From NCBI GenBank assembly GCA_947589745.1, contig CANQCS010000008.1, positions 1-64,000 of the forward strand: a stretch of DNA of 64,000 bases, written 5' to 3'. This document shows positions 49,031 to 57,556 of this stretch, in pieces. The DNA comes from an uncultured Oscillospiraceae bacterium (GTDB lineage: Bacteria > Bacillota > Clostridia > Oscillospirales > Oscillospiraceae). Every line of letters starts with the position of its first letter. The first letter of the stretch is position 1. The notes under the pieces were generated by a model that was given only the letters and a program-made list of their open reading frames with translations, was not told the DNA's origin and did not search any database. The position numbers were made by a program, and so were the translations under genes.

Positions 49031-49190
49031 AATACTTTTTCTTGAAAGAAAAAGTATCAAAAAGAACTTTCATATCGCTACCAAAACGTTGCTATTCCTG
49101 CATTTTCCACACGGTAACATTATATTGTTTTAATTGAAGAATTCCAATATTTCCCGCACGGTAACGATATATGGTTTTCATTGAAGAATC
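49031..49190 (+). repeat. Interspersed palindromic repeat, copy 7, with duplicated tail
   Basis: ATACTTTTTCTTGAAAGAAAAAGTAT, CAAAAAGAACTTTCATATCGC, and a tail CACGGTAACATTATATTGTTTTAATTGAAGAAT. The tail is repeated at once as CACGGTAACGATATATGG...CATTGAAGAATCGTATGAG. The duplicated end runs into the IS630-like remnant. Confidence 0.8.
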
Positions 49191-49421
49191 GTATGAGACG
49201 CTTTTCTCCCACCTTGCGCCCACGTTTCTTGGGCTCAATCGCATCTATGCCGCCCGCATCATAAGCTTTGAAGATCATCCGCACAGTTTTATCGGAGAAA
49301 CCTGTTGCCTCGCATATTTCTTTTACTTCCTTTCCTTCCGCCTGAGGCTGAGTGCGACCTTCTTGATCTCGTACACCGTTTCCGGGCTGGCTTTGCGATA
49401 GTCTGTCCCTGTCTTTTTCAT
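49178..49421 (-). pseudogene. IS630-type transposase N-terminal remnant, frameshifted
   Basis: Read on the minus strand, ATG 49421 gives MKKTGTDYRKASPETVYEIKK... and stops after about 33 codons. In the next frame the HTH continues as KEICEATGFSDKTVRMIFKA followed by YDAGGIDAIEPKKRGRKVGE, the helix-turn-helix linker pattern of IS630-family transposases. The DDE catalytic part is absent. It ends at the tail of repeat copy 7. Confidence 0.7.
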
Positions 49422-49492
49422 GGCTGTATTATACTTCTCTCACACCCCTTCAGGTAGTTCTTTTGCGATTATTTTATTGCCGGAGTAATATT

Positions 49493-49822
49493 TCAAAAGA
49501 ATTTGTACCACACAAAGCCCGCCAGGGCCAGCTGGGCGACAAGGATCAGGGGCATCCCCCACACGAAATACCAGTGCTTGGTCTTATGGTGGAACACCCG
49601 CATCCCCAGGATGGCCCCTACGCTGCCGCCCAGGAGGGCGGAGAGGAACAGCGTCTTCTCCGGGATGCGCCACTTGTCCCGCTTGGCCCGGCGCTTGTCG
49701 GACCACATGAGGCAGAAGGCGGCCAGATTCACGAGCGCCAGCCACCCGAGCAGGAGCGCCCACGGGGACCCCAGCAGGACAGAGAACGTGTCGCCGGAGG
49801 CGCTAGGAAAGAATGCGTTCAT
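49493..49822 (-). CDS. DUF1294 family membrane protein
   Basis: About 109 residues, with three hydrophobic segments and the DUF1294 signature LMWSDKRRAKRDKWRIPEKTLFLSALLGGSVGAILGMRVFHHKTKHWYF. Function unknown. Two starts are possible: GTG 49834, which overlaps the upstream stop (GTGA), and ATG 49822; the ATG is given. Downstream of and probably coupled to the M20 peptidase gene. Confidence 0.85.
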   Translation of the reverse strand: MNAFFPSASGDTFSVLLGSPWALLLGWLALVNLAAFCLMWSDKRRAKRDKWRIPEKTLFLSALLGGSVGAILGMRVFHHKTKHWYFVWGMPLILVAQLALAGFVWYKFF

Positions 49823-49830
49823 TGGGCCCC

Positions 49831-50982
49831 TCACTTCCGCGGCTCTGCCGGTCCCAGGCTCCCCAGCACCAGGTCGAAGGCCAGCCTCAGCCCCGGCAGC
49901 AGGGAGTCAATTTCCACATACTCCTCCCGGGTGTGGGCCCCGCCGCCCTCATAGCAGCCGATGCACACCGCCGGGATGCCCAGGGAGAGGGGCACGTTGC
50001 AGTCGGTGGAGCCGGGGGAGAAGGTGATCTCCGCGCCGAAGTGCTCCCGCACCGCCGCCGCGGCCCGGTCCATCAGGGCCTGCTCCGCCGCCGGGTCCAC
50101 GTCGCCGGAGCAGGGGCGGTCGCCAATCAGCTCCGCAGTGACGCCCACGCCCTTGGCCCGGTAGAAGTCCAGGGCGGCGTGCAGATGGCGCTCCATAATG
50201 GCCAGGGAGTCCCGGTCGTCGGAGCGGAACTCGTAGAGCATCTCCGCCTGCTGGGCGATGGTATTGACGGAGGTGCCGCCGGAGATGGTGCCCACGTTGT
50301 AGGTGGTCCTGCCGCCCTCCGGCACCTTCATGGTGTAGAGGGTGTCGATGAGGGAGGCCAGGTAGGCGATGGCGTTGCGGTTGCCGAACTTCGCATAGGA
50401 GTGGCCGCCCTCGGTGGTGATCTCCACCCGGTAGCGCCTGGATCCCACCGCCGCGTTCACCCCGCCGGAGCAGGTGCCGTCAAAGGAGAAGAAAGCACGG
50501 ACCCGGTCCCCGAAGGTGTCCATGATTCGGCGGGAGCCCCGCAGGTTGCCCAACCCCTCCTCGCCGGAGTTGATGACCAGGAGCAGGCCGCCCTCCTGGG
50601 GACAGAGGCGGTGCTCCGCGATATACTTGGCGGCCATCAGCAGAGCCACCACATTGGCGGTGTCGTCGCCTACGCCGGGGCACTGGATCCTGCCGCCCTC
50701 TACCACCAGCGGCAGCGCCTCGGTATCGGGGAACACCACGTCGCTGTGGGCCATAAAGACGGTGAGGGGGCCGTCCGTGCCGCCCACGGGATAGATCACG
50801 TTCAGCGCCTCGTCGATGTAAACGCCTTGGGCGCCCTGCTTCTCCAGCCACAGCTTGCAGAAGGCGGCCCGCCGCTCCTCGTGGTTGGAGGGGGCGGGAA
50901 TTCGCGCCAGATTCAGGAGAAGGTCCAAGGCCTCCTGCCGGTGTTGCTCGATGTACTCCAGGATGGATGGGGACAGCGACAT
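49831..50982 (-). CDS. M20 family metallopeptidase (PepT/ArgE-like)
   Basis: 383-residue di-zinc peptidase. FMAHSDVVFPDTEA holds the first metal His/Asp, CPGVGDDTANVVALLMAAKYI the bridging Asp, and LLLVINSGEEGLGNLRGSR the Glu-Glu pair; GGHSYAKFGNRNAI belongs to the dimerisation domain. Probably a di- or tripeptide aminopeptidase, but other acyl-amino acid substrates are possible. ATG 50982 has AAAGAGGTG upstream; the track ORF is extended by over 300 codons through an unrelated frame. Confidence 0.9.
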   Translation of the reverse strand: MSLSPSILEYIEQHRQEALDLLLNLARIPAPSNHEERRAAFCKLWLEKQGAQGVYIDEALNVIYPVGGTDGPLTVFMAHSDVVFPDTEALPLVVEGGRIQCPGVGDDTANVVALLMAAKYIAEHRLCPQEGGLLLVINSGEEGLGNLRGSRRIMDTFGDRVRAFFSFDGTCSGGVNAAVGSRRYRVEITTEGGHSYAKFGNRNAIAYLASLIDTLYTMKVPEGGRTTYNVGTISGGTSVNTIAQQAEMLYEFRSDDRDSLAIMERHLHAALDFYRAKGVGVTAELIGDRPCSGDVDPAAEQALMDRAAAAVREHFGAEITFSPGSTDCNVPLSLGIPAVCIGCYEGGGAHTREEYVEIDSLLPGLRLAFDLVLGSLGPAEPRK

Positions 50983-51158
50983 GGAAAACACCTCTTTCTC
51001 TTTGCCTCGCCCGGCCGCAGGCGGCCCGGCATTCATCGGTATTATGCAGCATTTTCCGGCGGGAATCAAGGGGGACGGCGTAAAACCGGAAATTTTGTCG
51101 AACCCGCAATGCAACAAGACAAATGGCCGATCCGGCCCATAAGGCAGACCAGACAAAT

Positions 51159-51193
51159 GCGGCAGACAGCCCGTTTTGTGGGCCGTCTGCCGC
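51159..51193 (-). terminator. Hairpin after the TVP38 family gene
   Basis: gcggcagac pairs with gtctgccgc, extended by agccc/gggcc. On the minus strand it follows the stop codon at 51204 and is trailed by ATTTGTCTGG. Confidence 0.65.
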
Positions 51194-51203
51194 ATGGTTT
51201 TGG

Positions 51204-51896
51204 TCAACTGGTTCTGTTTCGCCGCCAGTGCCGGTACAGGAGCAGGGACAGCACCATCAGTCCCACCTCGACCCCCGCCGCGATGAGGAACGCCGGGGAG
51301 GTCACGTCGTAGATGTTTTTCCCCATCACGGCAAAGGACAGGACGGCGGACAGCAGGCCCAGCAGCGACCCGGCCAGATACTTGCCGTAGGGCAGGCCGC
51401 AGGCTCCCAGGTACATGCTCACCAGGTCGCCGGGGAGACAGCCCACGATCCGCACAAAGAAGGAGAAGAACAGGGCGTTCTGGCGGGGCGCGTCCCGCAG
51501 CAGGGCCAGCTTGGGGTGCTCCTCCGCCATCCGGGAGACGGCCCCGGCCCCCAGCCGCCGCCCCATGAGGAAGGGCAGGGAGACCATGACGGCGCTGCCG
51601 GCCAGGTTCACCGCGATGGCCACCGGCAGGGGAAACAGCAGCCCGCTGGCCATGTAGAGCAGCCCCACGTAGATGACCACCGTCACGCTCTTCAGCGCGA
51701 AGAGCCCCAGCAGGAGGACCGCCGCCGCCAGCCGGTTCCCGGAGGCGAGAGCCGCGATGCGCTCCGCCGTGATCTCGTCCCGGTGGAGAAAACACCACAG
51801 GATGACGGCCCCCCAGAGCAGGACGGGGAGCAGCTTTCGCACCGCAGAGAGGATATTCGGAGACGTGTCCCTCCGGGCCGGTCCCGGGGCCGTCAT
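51204..51896 (-). CDS. TVP38/TMEM64 (DedA-like, VTT domain) membrane protein
   Basis: 230-residue protein with five or six hydrophobic segments. The VTT-domain features are LLYMASGLLFPLPVAIAVNLAGSAVMVSLPFLMGRRLG, FFVRIVGCLPGDLVSMYLGACGL and the C-terminal GSLLGLLSAV helix. DedA/VTT proteins move or scramble phospholipids, including undecaprenyl phosphate. Start overlaps the stop of the GT8 gene by 4 nt, so coupling to a glycosyltransferase suggests a lipid-linked glycan role. Confidence 0.88.
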   Translation of the reverse strand: MTAPGPARRDTSPNILSAVRKLLPVLLWGAVILWCFLHRDEITAERIAALASGNRLAAAVLLLGLFALKSVTVVIYVGLLYMASGLLFPLPVAIAVNLAGSAVMVSLPFLMGRRLGAGAVSRMAEEHPKLALLRDAPRQNALFFSFFVRIVGCLPGDLVSMYLGACGLPYGKYLAGSLLGLLSAVLSFAVMGKNIYDVTSPAFLIAAGVEVGLMVLSLLLYRHWRRNRTS

Positions 51897-52708
51897 AGCG
51901 CCTCACCGTCCCACCGCGCCCGGGCCTCGCGGTAGAACACGTCCAGCACCCCCAGATAGGGCTCCTTCCAGGGCTTGTTGCGGCCGAAGTAGTGGATGAC
52001 CACGGTGTTCTCCCGCACCCAGTCCAGGTCCCGCTTGGGGTTCCGCAGGTCCGCGTTGTGCTGGGCCAGGGTCCGGTCGCTGAGGTTGTAGATCATGGTG
52101 TCCAGCAGCTTCACCCGGTCCCCGTACAGGGCGGTGAGGATATCCTGGTCCGGCAGGATCAGCACCTGCTCATAGGTCAGGGCGTAGGCCTGGATGGCCC
52201 CGATATCCAGCTCCTTCCGCAGCAGGCGCAGATTCATCATCATCACGCCGGTGTTGATATAGGGCACATCCTTCTCGATCCCCAGCCGCACCCGGTTGGC
52301 CTTGGACAGCAGCTCCTGGGTGTGGGTGCAGGCCATGAACAGATTGCCCTCGAAATCACTCTCGTACAGCGGCACCAGGGAGTTGATGACCACGGTGTCC
52401 ACATCCAGATACAGCACCCGGTCCAGCTCCTCCGGCAGCAGCAGCGGCGCGGCCAGACGGTAGTAGATCTGGAGGGGATACCGCTTGCTGGTAGGAAATC
52501 CGTTGAACAGGTCCGCCGGCACGGGCACAAAACAGCAGGCGACAGAGTGGGGCGCGTAGGCCGCGATGTGCTCCATGTCCGCCTCGGTCAGATTGGAGTG
52601 GAGAATATAGGCGTCATACCGCTCCGCCCCGCCCCGGTCCGCGATGGAGTGCAGGCAGTCCAGCAGCAGGGATACGCACTTTTCATCAATGGAAAACAAG
52701 AGATTCAT
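51893..52708 (-). CDS. Glycosyltransferase family 8 protein
   Basis: 271-residue GT8 enzyme (GT-A fold, retaining). MNLLFSIDEKCVSLLLDCLHSI at the nucleotide-sugar site, metal-binding DVD motif in RVLYLDVDTVVINSL, YINTGVMMMNL, PDQDILTALY and the late VIHYFGRNKPWKEP are all family features. It likely adds Glc or Gal from UDP-sugar to a surface glycan; acceptor unknown. Third gene of the MarR-led operon. Confidence 0.92.
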   Translation of the reverse strand: MNLLFSIDEKCVSLLLDCLHSIADRGGAERYDAYILHSNLTEADMEHIAAYAPHSVACCFVPVPADLFNGFPTSKRYPLQIYYRLAAPLLLPEELDRVLYLDVDTVVINSLVPLYESDFEGNLFMACTHTQELLSKANRVRLGIEKDVPYINTGVMMMNLRLLRKELDIGAIQAYALTYEQVLILPDQDILTALYGDRVKLLDTMIYNLSDRTLAQHNADLRNPKRDLDWVRENTVVIHYFGRNKPWKEPYLGVLDVFYREARARWDGEAL

Positions 52709-52727
52709 CCGTCTGTGTGCCTCCGTA

Positions 52728-53333
52728 TTACCCGTTCATGGCGGCCAGCAGGATGCGGGCACAGGTGTCGGTCCCCAGGCTGCCGCTGTCCAGGATCAGG
52801 TCGTAGTTGGACCAGTCCCGCCAGTCCTTGCCGGTGTTGGCGCCGTAGTACCGGCTCCGCTTCCGGTCGAACCGCTGTAAGGTGCTCTCCGCGTCCTCCA
52901 GCGGGATACCGTAGCCGGTGATGGTCCGCTCCAGGCGCAGGACCTTGTCGGCGTGGATAAAGACCCGCAGCACGTCCTTCCGGTCCGCCAGGGCGTTGAC
53001 AGCGCACCGGCCCACGAAGATGGCGGGACCGTGGGCGGCGCAGTCCTTGATGATCTTCTGTTCCTCCAGGTAGACCACGCCCTCGTTGGAGAGCCGCTCC
53101 GCCTTGGCTCCGCCGTTCACCTGGCCCAGCAGGTAGAGGGAGTAAAGCAGGCTGTTGGTGGCCTTTTCCTCGTACCGCTCGATCTGGTCCACAGCGAGCC
53201 CCAGTACCTGGGATACCCGCTCCAGAATGTCGCTGCCGTGGCAGGGCAGGCCGCTGAGCTCGGACAGCCGCTGCCCGATGCCGGTGCCGCCGCTGCCGTA
53301 TTCCCGCTCGATGGCAACATAGTGGTATTTCAC
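52728..53333 (-). CDS. Cytidylate kinase-like family protein
   Basis: 201-residue cytidylate kinase-like (CMK-2) P-loop protein: IEREYGSGGTGIGQRLSELSGLPCHGSDIL at the N-terminus is the nucleotide-binding loop, and GPAIFVGRCAVNAL, VFIHADKVLRLERTI and NYDLILDSGSLGTDTCARILLAA follow. Such proteins are distinct from housekeeping Cmk and have unclear substrates. Starts 17 nt after the MarR gene. Confidence 0.88.
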   Translation of the reverse strand: MKYHYVAIEREYGSGGTGIGQRLSELSGLPCHGSDILERVSQVLGLAVDQIERYEEKATNSLLYSLYLLGQVNGGAKAERLSNEGVVYLEEQKIIKDCAAHGPAIFVGRCAVNALADRKDVLRVFIHADKVLRLERTITGYGIPLEDAESTLQRFDRKRSRYYGANTGKDWRDWSNYDLILDSGSLGTDTCARILLAAMNG

Positions 53334-53350
53334 TGCCGGTCACTCCTTCC

Positions 53351-53842
53351 TTATGTGAATCCGATCCTTCCGTTGGGGACGGGCTCCTGGTCCGCCGGCA
53401 TTTCGATGCCGGTCCTCTGGATCTGCCTGGCGTTTCGGTCCAGGAGGGAGAGACAGCGGGAGAAGGCGCTGAATTCCTCCTCCGACATTCCCTCCCGGAG
53501 GGCGGCGGAGAAGGCGTCCCGGAGCTTCCGCCCCCGCCGGATGACGGGGCGGGCCTTCTCCGTGCAGACCAGCTTCACCTTCCGCCGGTCCCCGTCTATC
53601 CCCCGGCGCTCCAGATACCCCTTCATCACCAGTTTGTTGATGTTCACCGACAGGATGGTCTCCTTGAAGCCAGTGTGGCGGCTGATCTCCTTGGCGGTGC
53701 AGTGCTCCGGGCTGTCCGACAGAAACATCAGGATGTCAAAGGCCATCCGGGGCATCCCCAGCTCCCGGCAGATGGGCTTGCAGCAGGCCCCGTAGGCCTC
53801 GATGCAGTTCTGCATGATGGTCACGCTGCGCTCGGGTGTCAT
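53351..53842 (-). CDS. MarR family transcriptional regulator
   Basis: 163-residue MarR regulator with the winged-helix core EHCTAKEISRHTGFKETILSVNINKLVMKGYLERRGIDGDRRKVKLVCTEKA, including the DxR wing (DGDRR). Ligand unknown. First gene of an operon with the cytidylate kinase-like, GT8 and TVP38 genes, which it may control. Confidence 0.92.
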   Translation of the reverse strand: MTPERSVTIMQNCIEAYGACCKPICRELGMPRMAFDILMFLSDSPEHCTAKEISRHTGFKETILSVNINKLVMKGYLERRGIDGDRRKVKLVCTEKARPVIRRGRKLRDAFSAALREGMSEEEFSAFSRCLSLLDRNARQIQRTGIEMPADQEPVPNGRIGFT

Positions 53843-53894
53843 ACTCCGCCCCTCCCCAGGTCCAGAAGAAAAACTCCATTTTTGGATTTTCTAA

Positions 53895-53923
53895 AAATTA
53901 ACACAGGGGAGCGGTAAAGTCAA
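53895..53923 (-). promoter_or_regulatory. Promoter of the MarR operon
   Basis: Minus strand TTGACT (53918-53923), 17 bp, TAATTT (53895-53900), about 50 nt before the MarR start. Confidence 0.7.
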
Positions 53924-54078
53924 TGCCCGGCCTGTAAACGTTTTGTGAACAGTCGGGGGCGCATGGGGGCAGGGACGAGGCGGCCCGCGGACCAAACCGC
54001 AGCGCGGATTTCCCGCTGTGCCCCTGCCGCCGGGAGCGGCGCGGGCGGAGAAAGCGGCAAGGGATTTTCGGTGGGTAG

Positions 54079-54107
54079 TTGACAGATCCATGGATTGCCT
54101 GTAAAAT
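54079..54107 (+). promoter_or_regulatory. Promoter of the cobalamin biosynthesis operon
   Basis: TTGACA (54079-54084), 17 bp, TAAAAT (54102-54107), just upstream of the riboswitch. Confidence 0.85.
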
Positions 54108-54116
54108 AGGATCACA

Positions 54117-54318
54117 AAAATGTGTAAGTGCTCCCACGGGCGTCCGGCCCGCGGGGGAGAATAGGAAACCGGGTGGGAATCCCGGACGGTACCGCCGCTG
54201 TATGCGTCCAGGCCGCTGTCCACAGATGAAAATCGGTCACTGGGAAACCGGGAAGGCCGGACAGCCGCCGCGAGAGGGTCGTCCTCTCTGAAAACGCGAG
54301 TCAGAAGACCTGCTTACA
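54117..54318 (+). promoter_or_regulatory. Cobalamin riboswitch 1
   Basis: Contains the conserved B12 aptamer elements in order: GAATCCCGGACGGTACCGCCGCTGTATGCG, GGTCACTGGGAAACCGGGAAGGCC and GCGAGTCAGAAGACCTGCTT. It is followed by an intrinsic terminator before cbiA, so cobalamin binding is expected to cause premature termination of the operon. Confidence 0.96.
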
Positions 54319-54376
54319 GATGGATGCTTCTCCCGCGATGTACGGGCCAGAGGCTTTTCTTGTTGCGGAAAAACGG

Positions 54377-54412
54377 CCGCGGCAGCTTGTGCTGCCGCGG
54401 TTTTTTGTTTTC
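54377..54412 (+). terminator. Riboswitch 1 expression-platform terminator
   Basis: ccgcggcagc/gctgccgcgg stem with TTGT loop, then TTTTTTGTTTT. Preceded by GTTGCGGAAAAACGGCCG, which is identical before the terminator of riboswitch 2. Confidence 0.9.
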
Positions 54413-54439
54413 CTATTTATTCAGTGTGGGAGGCCGCCT

Positions 54440-55804
54440 ATGGAGAAAAAGAGTATCCCGCGCCTGGTGCTGGCCGGGACGGGCAGCGGGTGCGGCAAGA
54501 CCACCGTCACCTGCGCCATCCTCCAGGCCCTGGTGGACCGGGGGCTGCGGGTGGGGGCGTTCAAGTGCGGGCCGGACTATATCGACCCCATGTTCCACAG
54601 CCGGGTCATCGGGGCGAAGAGCTCCAATCTGGACGCCTTTTTCTTTGACGAGAACATCCTTCGATACCTGCTGGCGAAGAACGGCGCGGACCGGGATGTG
54701 TCCGTCATCGAGGGGGTCATGGGCTTCTACGACGGCATGGGGCTCACCGACACCCGGGCCAGCACCTGGGAGACCGCGAAAATCGCCGGGAGCCCCGTGG
54801 TGCTGGTGGTGCCGGCCAAGGGCGCGTCCCTGTCGGTGCTGGCGGAGATCGAGGGGTTCCTGGACTTCCGGCCGGACAGCGGCATCCGGGGCGTCATTTT
54901 GGACCGGTGCGGCGGGATGCTGTACGAGGCCCTGGCCGGGGCCATCCGGGAGCGGTTCGGCGGACGGGTACGGCCCCTGGGGTATCTGCCGGACCTCCCG
55001 GCGGCGGGACTGGAGAGCCGCCACCTGGGGCTGGTCACGGCGGCGGAGGTGGCGGACCTGAAGGACAAGCTCCGCCTGCTGGCGCAGGCCGCGGAGAAGA
55101 CCATCGACCTGGACGGCCTGCTGGCCCTGGCCCGGGAGGCCCCGCCGGTGGCGTATGAGCCGGTGGAGCTGCCCCGCTTTGACCAGCCGGTGCGCATCGC
55201 CGTGGCCCGGGACAGGGCGTTCTGCTTCTACTACGAGGACAGTTTGGAGGCGCTGACCGAGATGGGCGCGGAGCTGGTGCCGTTCAGCCCCCTGGAGGAT
55301 GAGGCGCTGCCGGAGGAGATCCACGGCCTGTACCTGGGCGGCGGGTACCCGGAGTTGTACGGGGAACAGCTCTCCCGGAACGCCGGGATGTTGGCCTCGG
55401 TGAAAAGCGCACTGGCGGCGGAACTGCCCTGCATCGCCGAGTGCGGCGGCTTCATGTACCTGACAGAGGCCATCGGGGACTGGCCCATGGTGGGCTTTCT
55501 GCCCGTAACGTGCTTTGACACCGGGCATCTGACCCGGTTCGGATACGTCACCCTGACGGCCAAGAGGGACAATCTGCTCTGCCGGGCCGGGGAGAGCATC
55601 CGGGGCCACGAGTTTCACCACTGGGATGCCGGGGACCCCGGCGGGGATTTTACGGCGGAGAAGTCCGCCGGGCGGCGCTGGGACTGCGTCCACGCCACGG
55701 ATACGCTCTACGCCGGGTTCCCCCACTTCCACTTTTACGCCCGGCCGCAGTTTGCGGAGAATTTTTATCGAGCCTGTATGAAGGAGAAGAAACGCCATGT
55801 TTGA
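54440..55804 (+). CDS. cbiA: Cobyrinate a,c-diamide synthase
   Basis: 454-residue enzyme that amidates the a and c side chains of cobyrinic acid using glutamine and ATP. The P-loop is LAGTGSGCGKTTVTCAIL, substrate segment FKCGPDYIDPMFHS, and the C-terminal class I glutamine amidotransferase-like domain has GLYLGGGYPELY and CIAECGGFMYLTEAIGDWPMVG with the nucleophilic Cys. ATG 54440 has GGGAGG upstream; the track ORF start lies in the riboswitch and is rejected. First gene of the operon. Confidence 0.95.
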   Translation: MEKKSIPRLVLAGTGSGCGKTTVTCAILQALVDRGLRVGAFKCGPDYIDPMFHSRVIGAKSSNLDAFFFDENILRYLLAKNGADRDVSVIEGVMGFYDGMGLTDTRASTWETAKIAGSPVVLVVPAKGASLSVLAEIEGFLDFRPDSGIRGVILDRCGGMLYEALAGAIRERFGGRVRPLGYLPDLPAAGLESRHLGLVTAAEVADLKDKLRLLAQAAEKTIDLDGLLALAREAPPVAYEPVELPRFDQPVRIAVARDRAFCFYYEDSLEALTEMGAELVPFSPLEDEALPEEIHGLYLGGGYPELYGEQLSRNAGMLASVKSALAAELPCIAECGGFMYLTEAIGDWPMVGFLPVTCFDTGHLTRFGYVTLTAKRDNLLCRAGESIRGHEFHHWDAGDPGGDFTAEKSAGRRWDCVHATDTLYAGFPHFHFYARPQFAENFYRACMKEKKRHV

Positions 55805-56420
55805 AACCATCAAGCCCATGGATATTGAGAAGCGCAGCTTTCAGATCATCACGGAGACCCTGGGGGACCGGGTGCTGGACCCGGAGAACGAGCTGGTCAT
55901 CAAGCGGGTCATCCACACCACCGCCGACTTCGACTACGCGGAGAGTCTCTGCTTTTCTGAACATGCGGTAACGAGAGGCATCGAGGCCCTGCGGAGCGGG
56001 TGCGACATCGTGACCGACACCCAGATGGGGAAGGCCGGGATCAACAAGACGGTGCTGGGCCGCCTGGGCGGCCAGGTCCACTGCTTCATGTCCGACCCGG
56101 ACGTGGCGGAGGAGGCCAAAGCCCGGGGCGTCACCCGGGCCATGGTTTCCATGGAGCGGTCGGCGGCGCTGGAGAAGCCCTGCATCTTCGCCGTCGGCAA
56201 CGCGCCCACGGCGCTGGTGTCCCTCTATGACCTCATCACGGCGGGGAAGCTGGCCCCGGCGCTGGTGATCGGCGTGCCGGTGGGATTCGTGAACGTGGTG
56301 GAGAGCAAGGAGCGGATCATGACCGCCGGGGTGCCCTACATCGTGGCCCGGGGCCGGAAGGGCGGCAGCAACGTGGCCGCCGCCATCTGCAACGCCATGC
56401 TCTACCAGATTTCCCGGTAG
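55797..56420 (+). CDS. cbiC: Cobalt-precorrin-8 methylmutase
   Basis: 207-residue CbiC that moves the C11 methyl group to C12 to form cobyrinate. Family motifs: PMDIEKRSFQIITETLG, VIKRVIHTTADFDYAESL with the catalytic His, DTQMGKAGINKTVLG and GVPVGFVNVVESKERIM, then RGRKGGSNVAAAICNA. Overlaps cbiA by 8 nt and ends 2 nt before cbiD. Confidence 0.96.
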   Translation: MFETIKPMDIEKRSFQIITETLGDRVLDPENELVIKRVIHTTADFDYAESLCFSEHAVTRGIEALRSGCDIVTDTQMGKAGINKTVLGRLGGQVHCFMSDPDVAEEAKARGVTRAMVSMERSAALEKPCIFAVGNAPTALVSLYDLITAGKLAPALVIGVPVGFVNVVESKERIMTAGVPYIVARGRKGGSNVAAAICNAMLYQISR

Positions 56421-56421
56421 G

Positions 56422-57552
56422 ATGGACGCCTACATCGAGAAGGGCGGCAAAAGGCTGCGGCTGGGGTACACCACCGGCTCCTGCGCCGCGGCGGCGGCCA
56501 AGGCGGCGGCCCTGGCCCTGCTGACCGGACATTTCCCGGAAACCGTATCCCTGATGACGCCCAAGGGCCTCCGGCTGGAGCTGGCGGTCCGGGAGCCCAG
56601 GCTGACGGGGGATAGCGCATCCTGCGCCACCGAGAAGGACAGCGGCGACGACCCGGACGTGACCAAGGGGGCTCTAATCTTTGCTACAGTCGCCCGGACG
56701 GACGCCCCCGGCGTCACCATCGACGGCGGGGAGGGCGTGGGCCGGGTGACCAGGCCCGGCCTGGACCAGCCGGTGGGGGCGGCGGCCATCAACTCCGTGC
56801 CCCGGCGGATGATCCGGGAGGCGGTGGAGGATGTGATACGCCTCGCGGACTACGCGGGCGGGCTCCGGGTGACCGTCTCCGTGCCCGAGGGGGAGACTCT
56901 GGCGAAGCGGACCTTCAACCCCCGGCTGGGCATCGTGGGGGGCATCTCCATTTTGGGCACCACCGGCATCGTGGAGCCCATGAGTGAGCAGGCCCTGGTG
57001 GACACCATCCGGGTGGAGCTGCGGCAGCGGCGGGCGGGCGGCGCAGACCATGTGCTGCTGACCCCCGGCAACTACGGATCGGACTTCATCCGGGACGGCC
57101 TGGGGCTGGACCCGGCGCTGGCGGTGCAGACCTCCAACTACATCGGCGACACCCTGGATATCTGCCGGGAGCTGGGCTTTCGGGGGGCGCTGCTGGTGGG
57201 GCACATCGGCAAGCTGGTGAAGGTGGCCGGCGGGATGCTGAACACCCACTCCCGGTACGGCGACTGCCGCATGGAGATCCTGGCCGCCCACGGCGCGGCG
57301 GCGGGCCTACCGCCGGAGAAGGCGGCGGAGGTGCTGGAGTGCGTGGCCTGCGACGACGCCATCCGCGTCCTGCGGGAGGCCGGGGTGTGTGAAGAAACTC
57401 TGGCGCGGGTGACGGAGCGGGCGGCGTTCCACCTGGCCGCCAGGGCCGGGGAGGGGCTGGAGACCGGCGCGGTGCTGTTCTCCAAGGTGTATGGACTGCT
57501 GGGCCGGACGGAGAACGCCCCGGGCCTTATCAGGAAGATAACGGAGGGATAG
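56422..57552 (+). CDS. cbiD: Cobalt-precorrin-5B C1-methyltransferase
   Basis: 376-residue CbiD, the anaerobic-pathway C1 methylase. LRLGYTTGSCAAAAAKAA is the family N-terminal signature; GEGVGRVTRPGLDQPVGAAAINSVPRRMI, LGIVGGISILGTTGIVEPMS and GHIGKLVKVAGGMLNTHSRYGDCR are the other conserved blocks. Its presence shows the oxygen-independent corrin route. Sits between cbiC and cbiF with almost no spacing. Confidence 0.96.
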   Translation: MDAYIEKGGKRLRLGYTTGSCAAAAAKAAALALLTGHFPETVSLMTPKGLRLELAVREPRLTGDSASCATEKDSGDDPDVTKGALIFATVARTDAPGVTIDGGEGVGRVTRPGLDQPVGAAAINSVPRRMIREAVEDVIRLADYAGGLRVTVSVPEGETLAKRTFNPRLGIVGGISILGTTGIVEPMSEQALVDTIRVELRQRRAGGADHVLLTPGNYGSDFIRDGLGLDPALAVQTSNYIGDTLDICRELGFRGALLVGHIGKLVKVAGGMLNTHSRYGDCRMEILAAHGAAAGLPPEKAAEVLECVACDDAIRVLREAGVCEETLARVTERAAFHLAARAGEGLETGAVLFSKVYGLLGRTENAPGLIRKITEG

Positions 57553-57556
57553 GAAT

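Noticed and set aside
54324-55061. 245-aa ORF overlapping riboswitch 1 and cbiA
   Set aside because: Out-of-frame shadow; starts inside the riboswitch and lacks family motifs.
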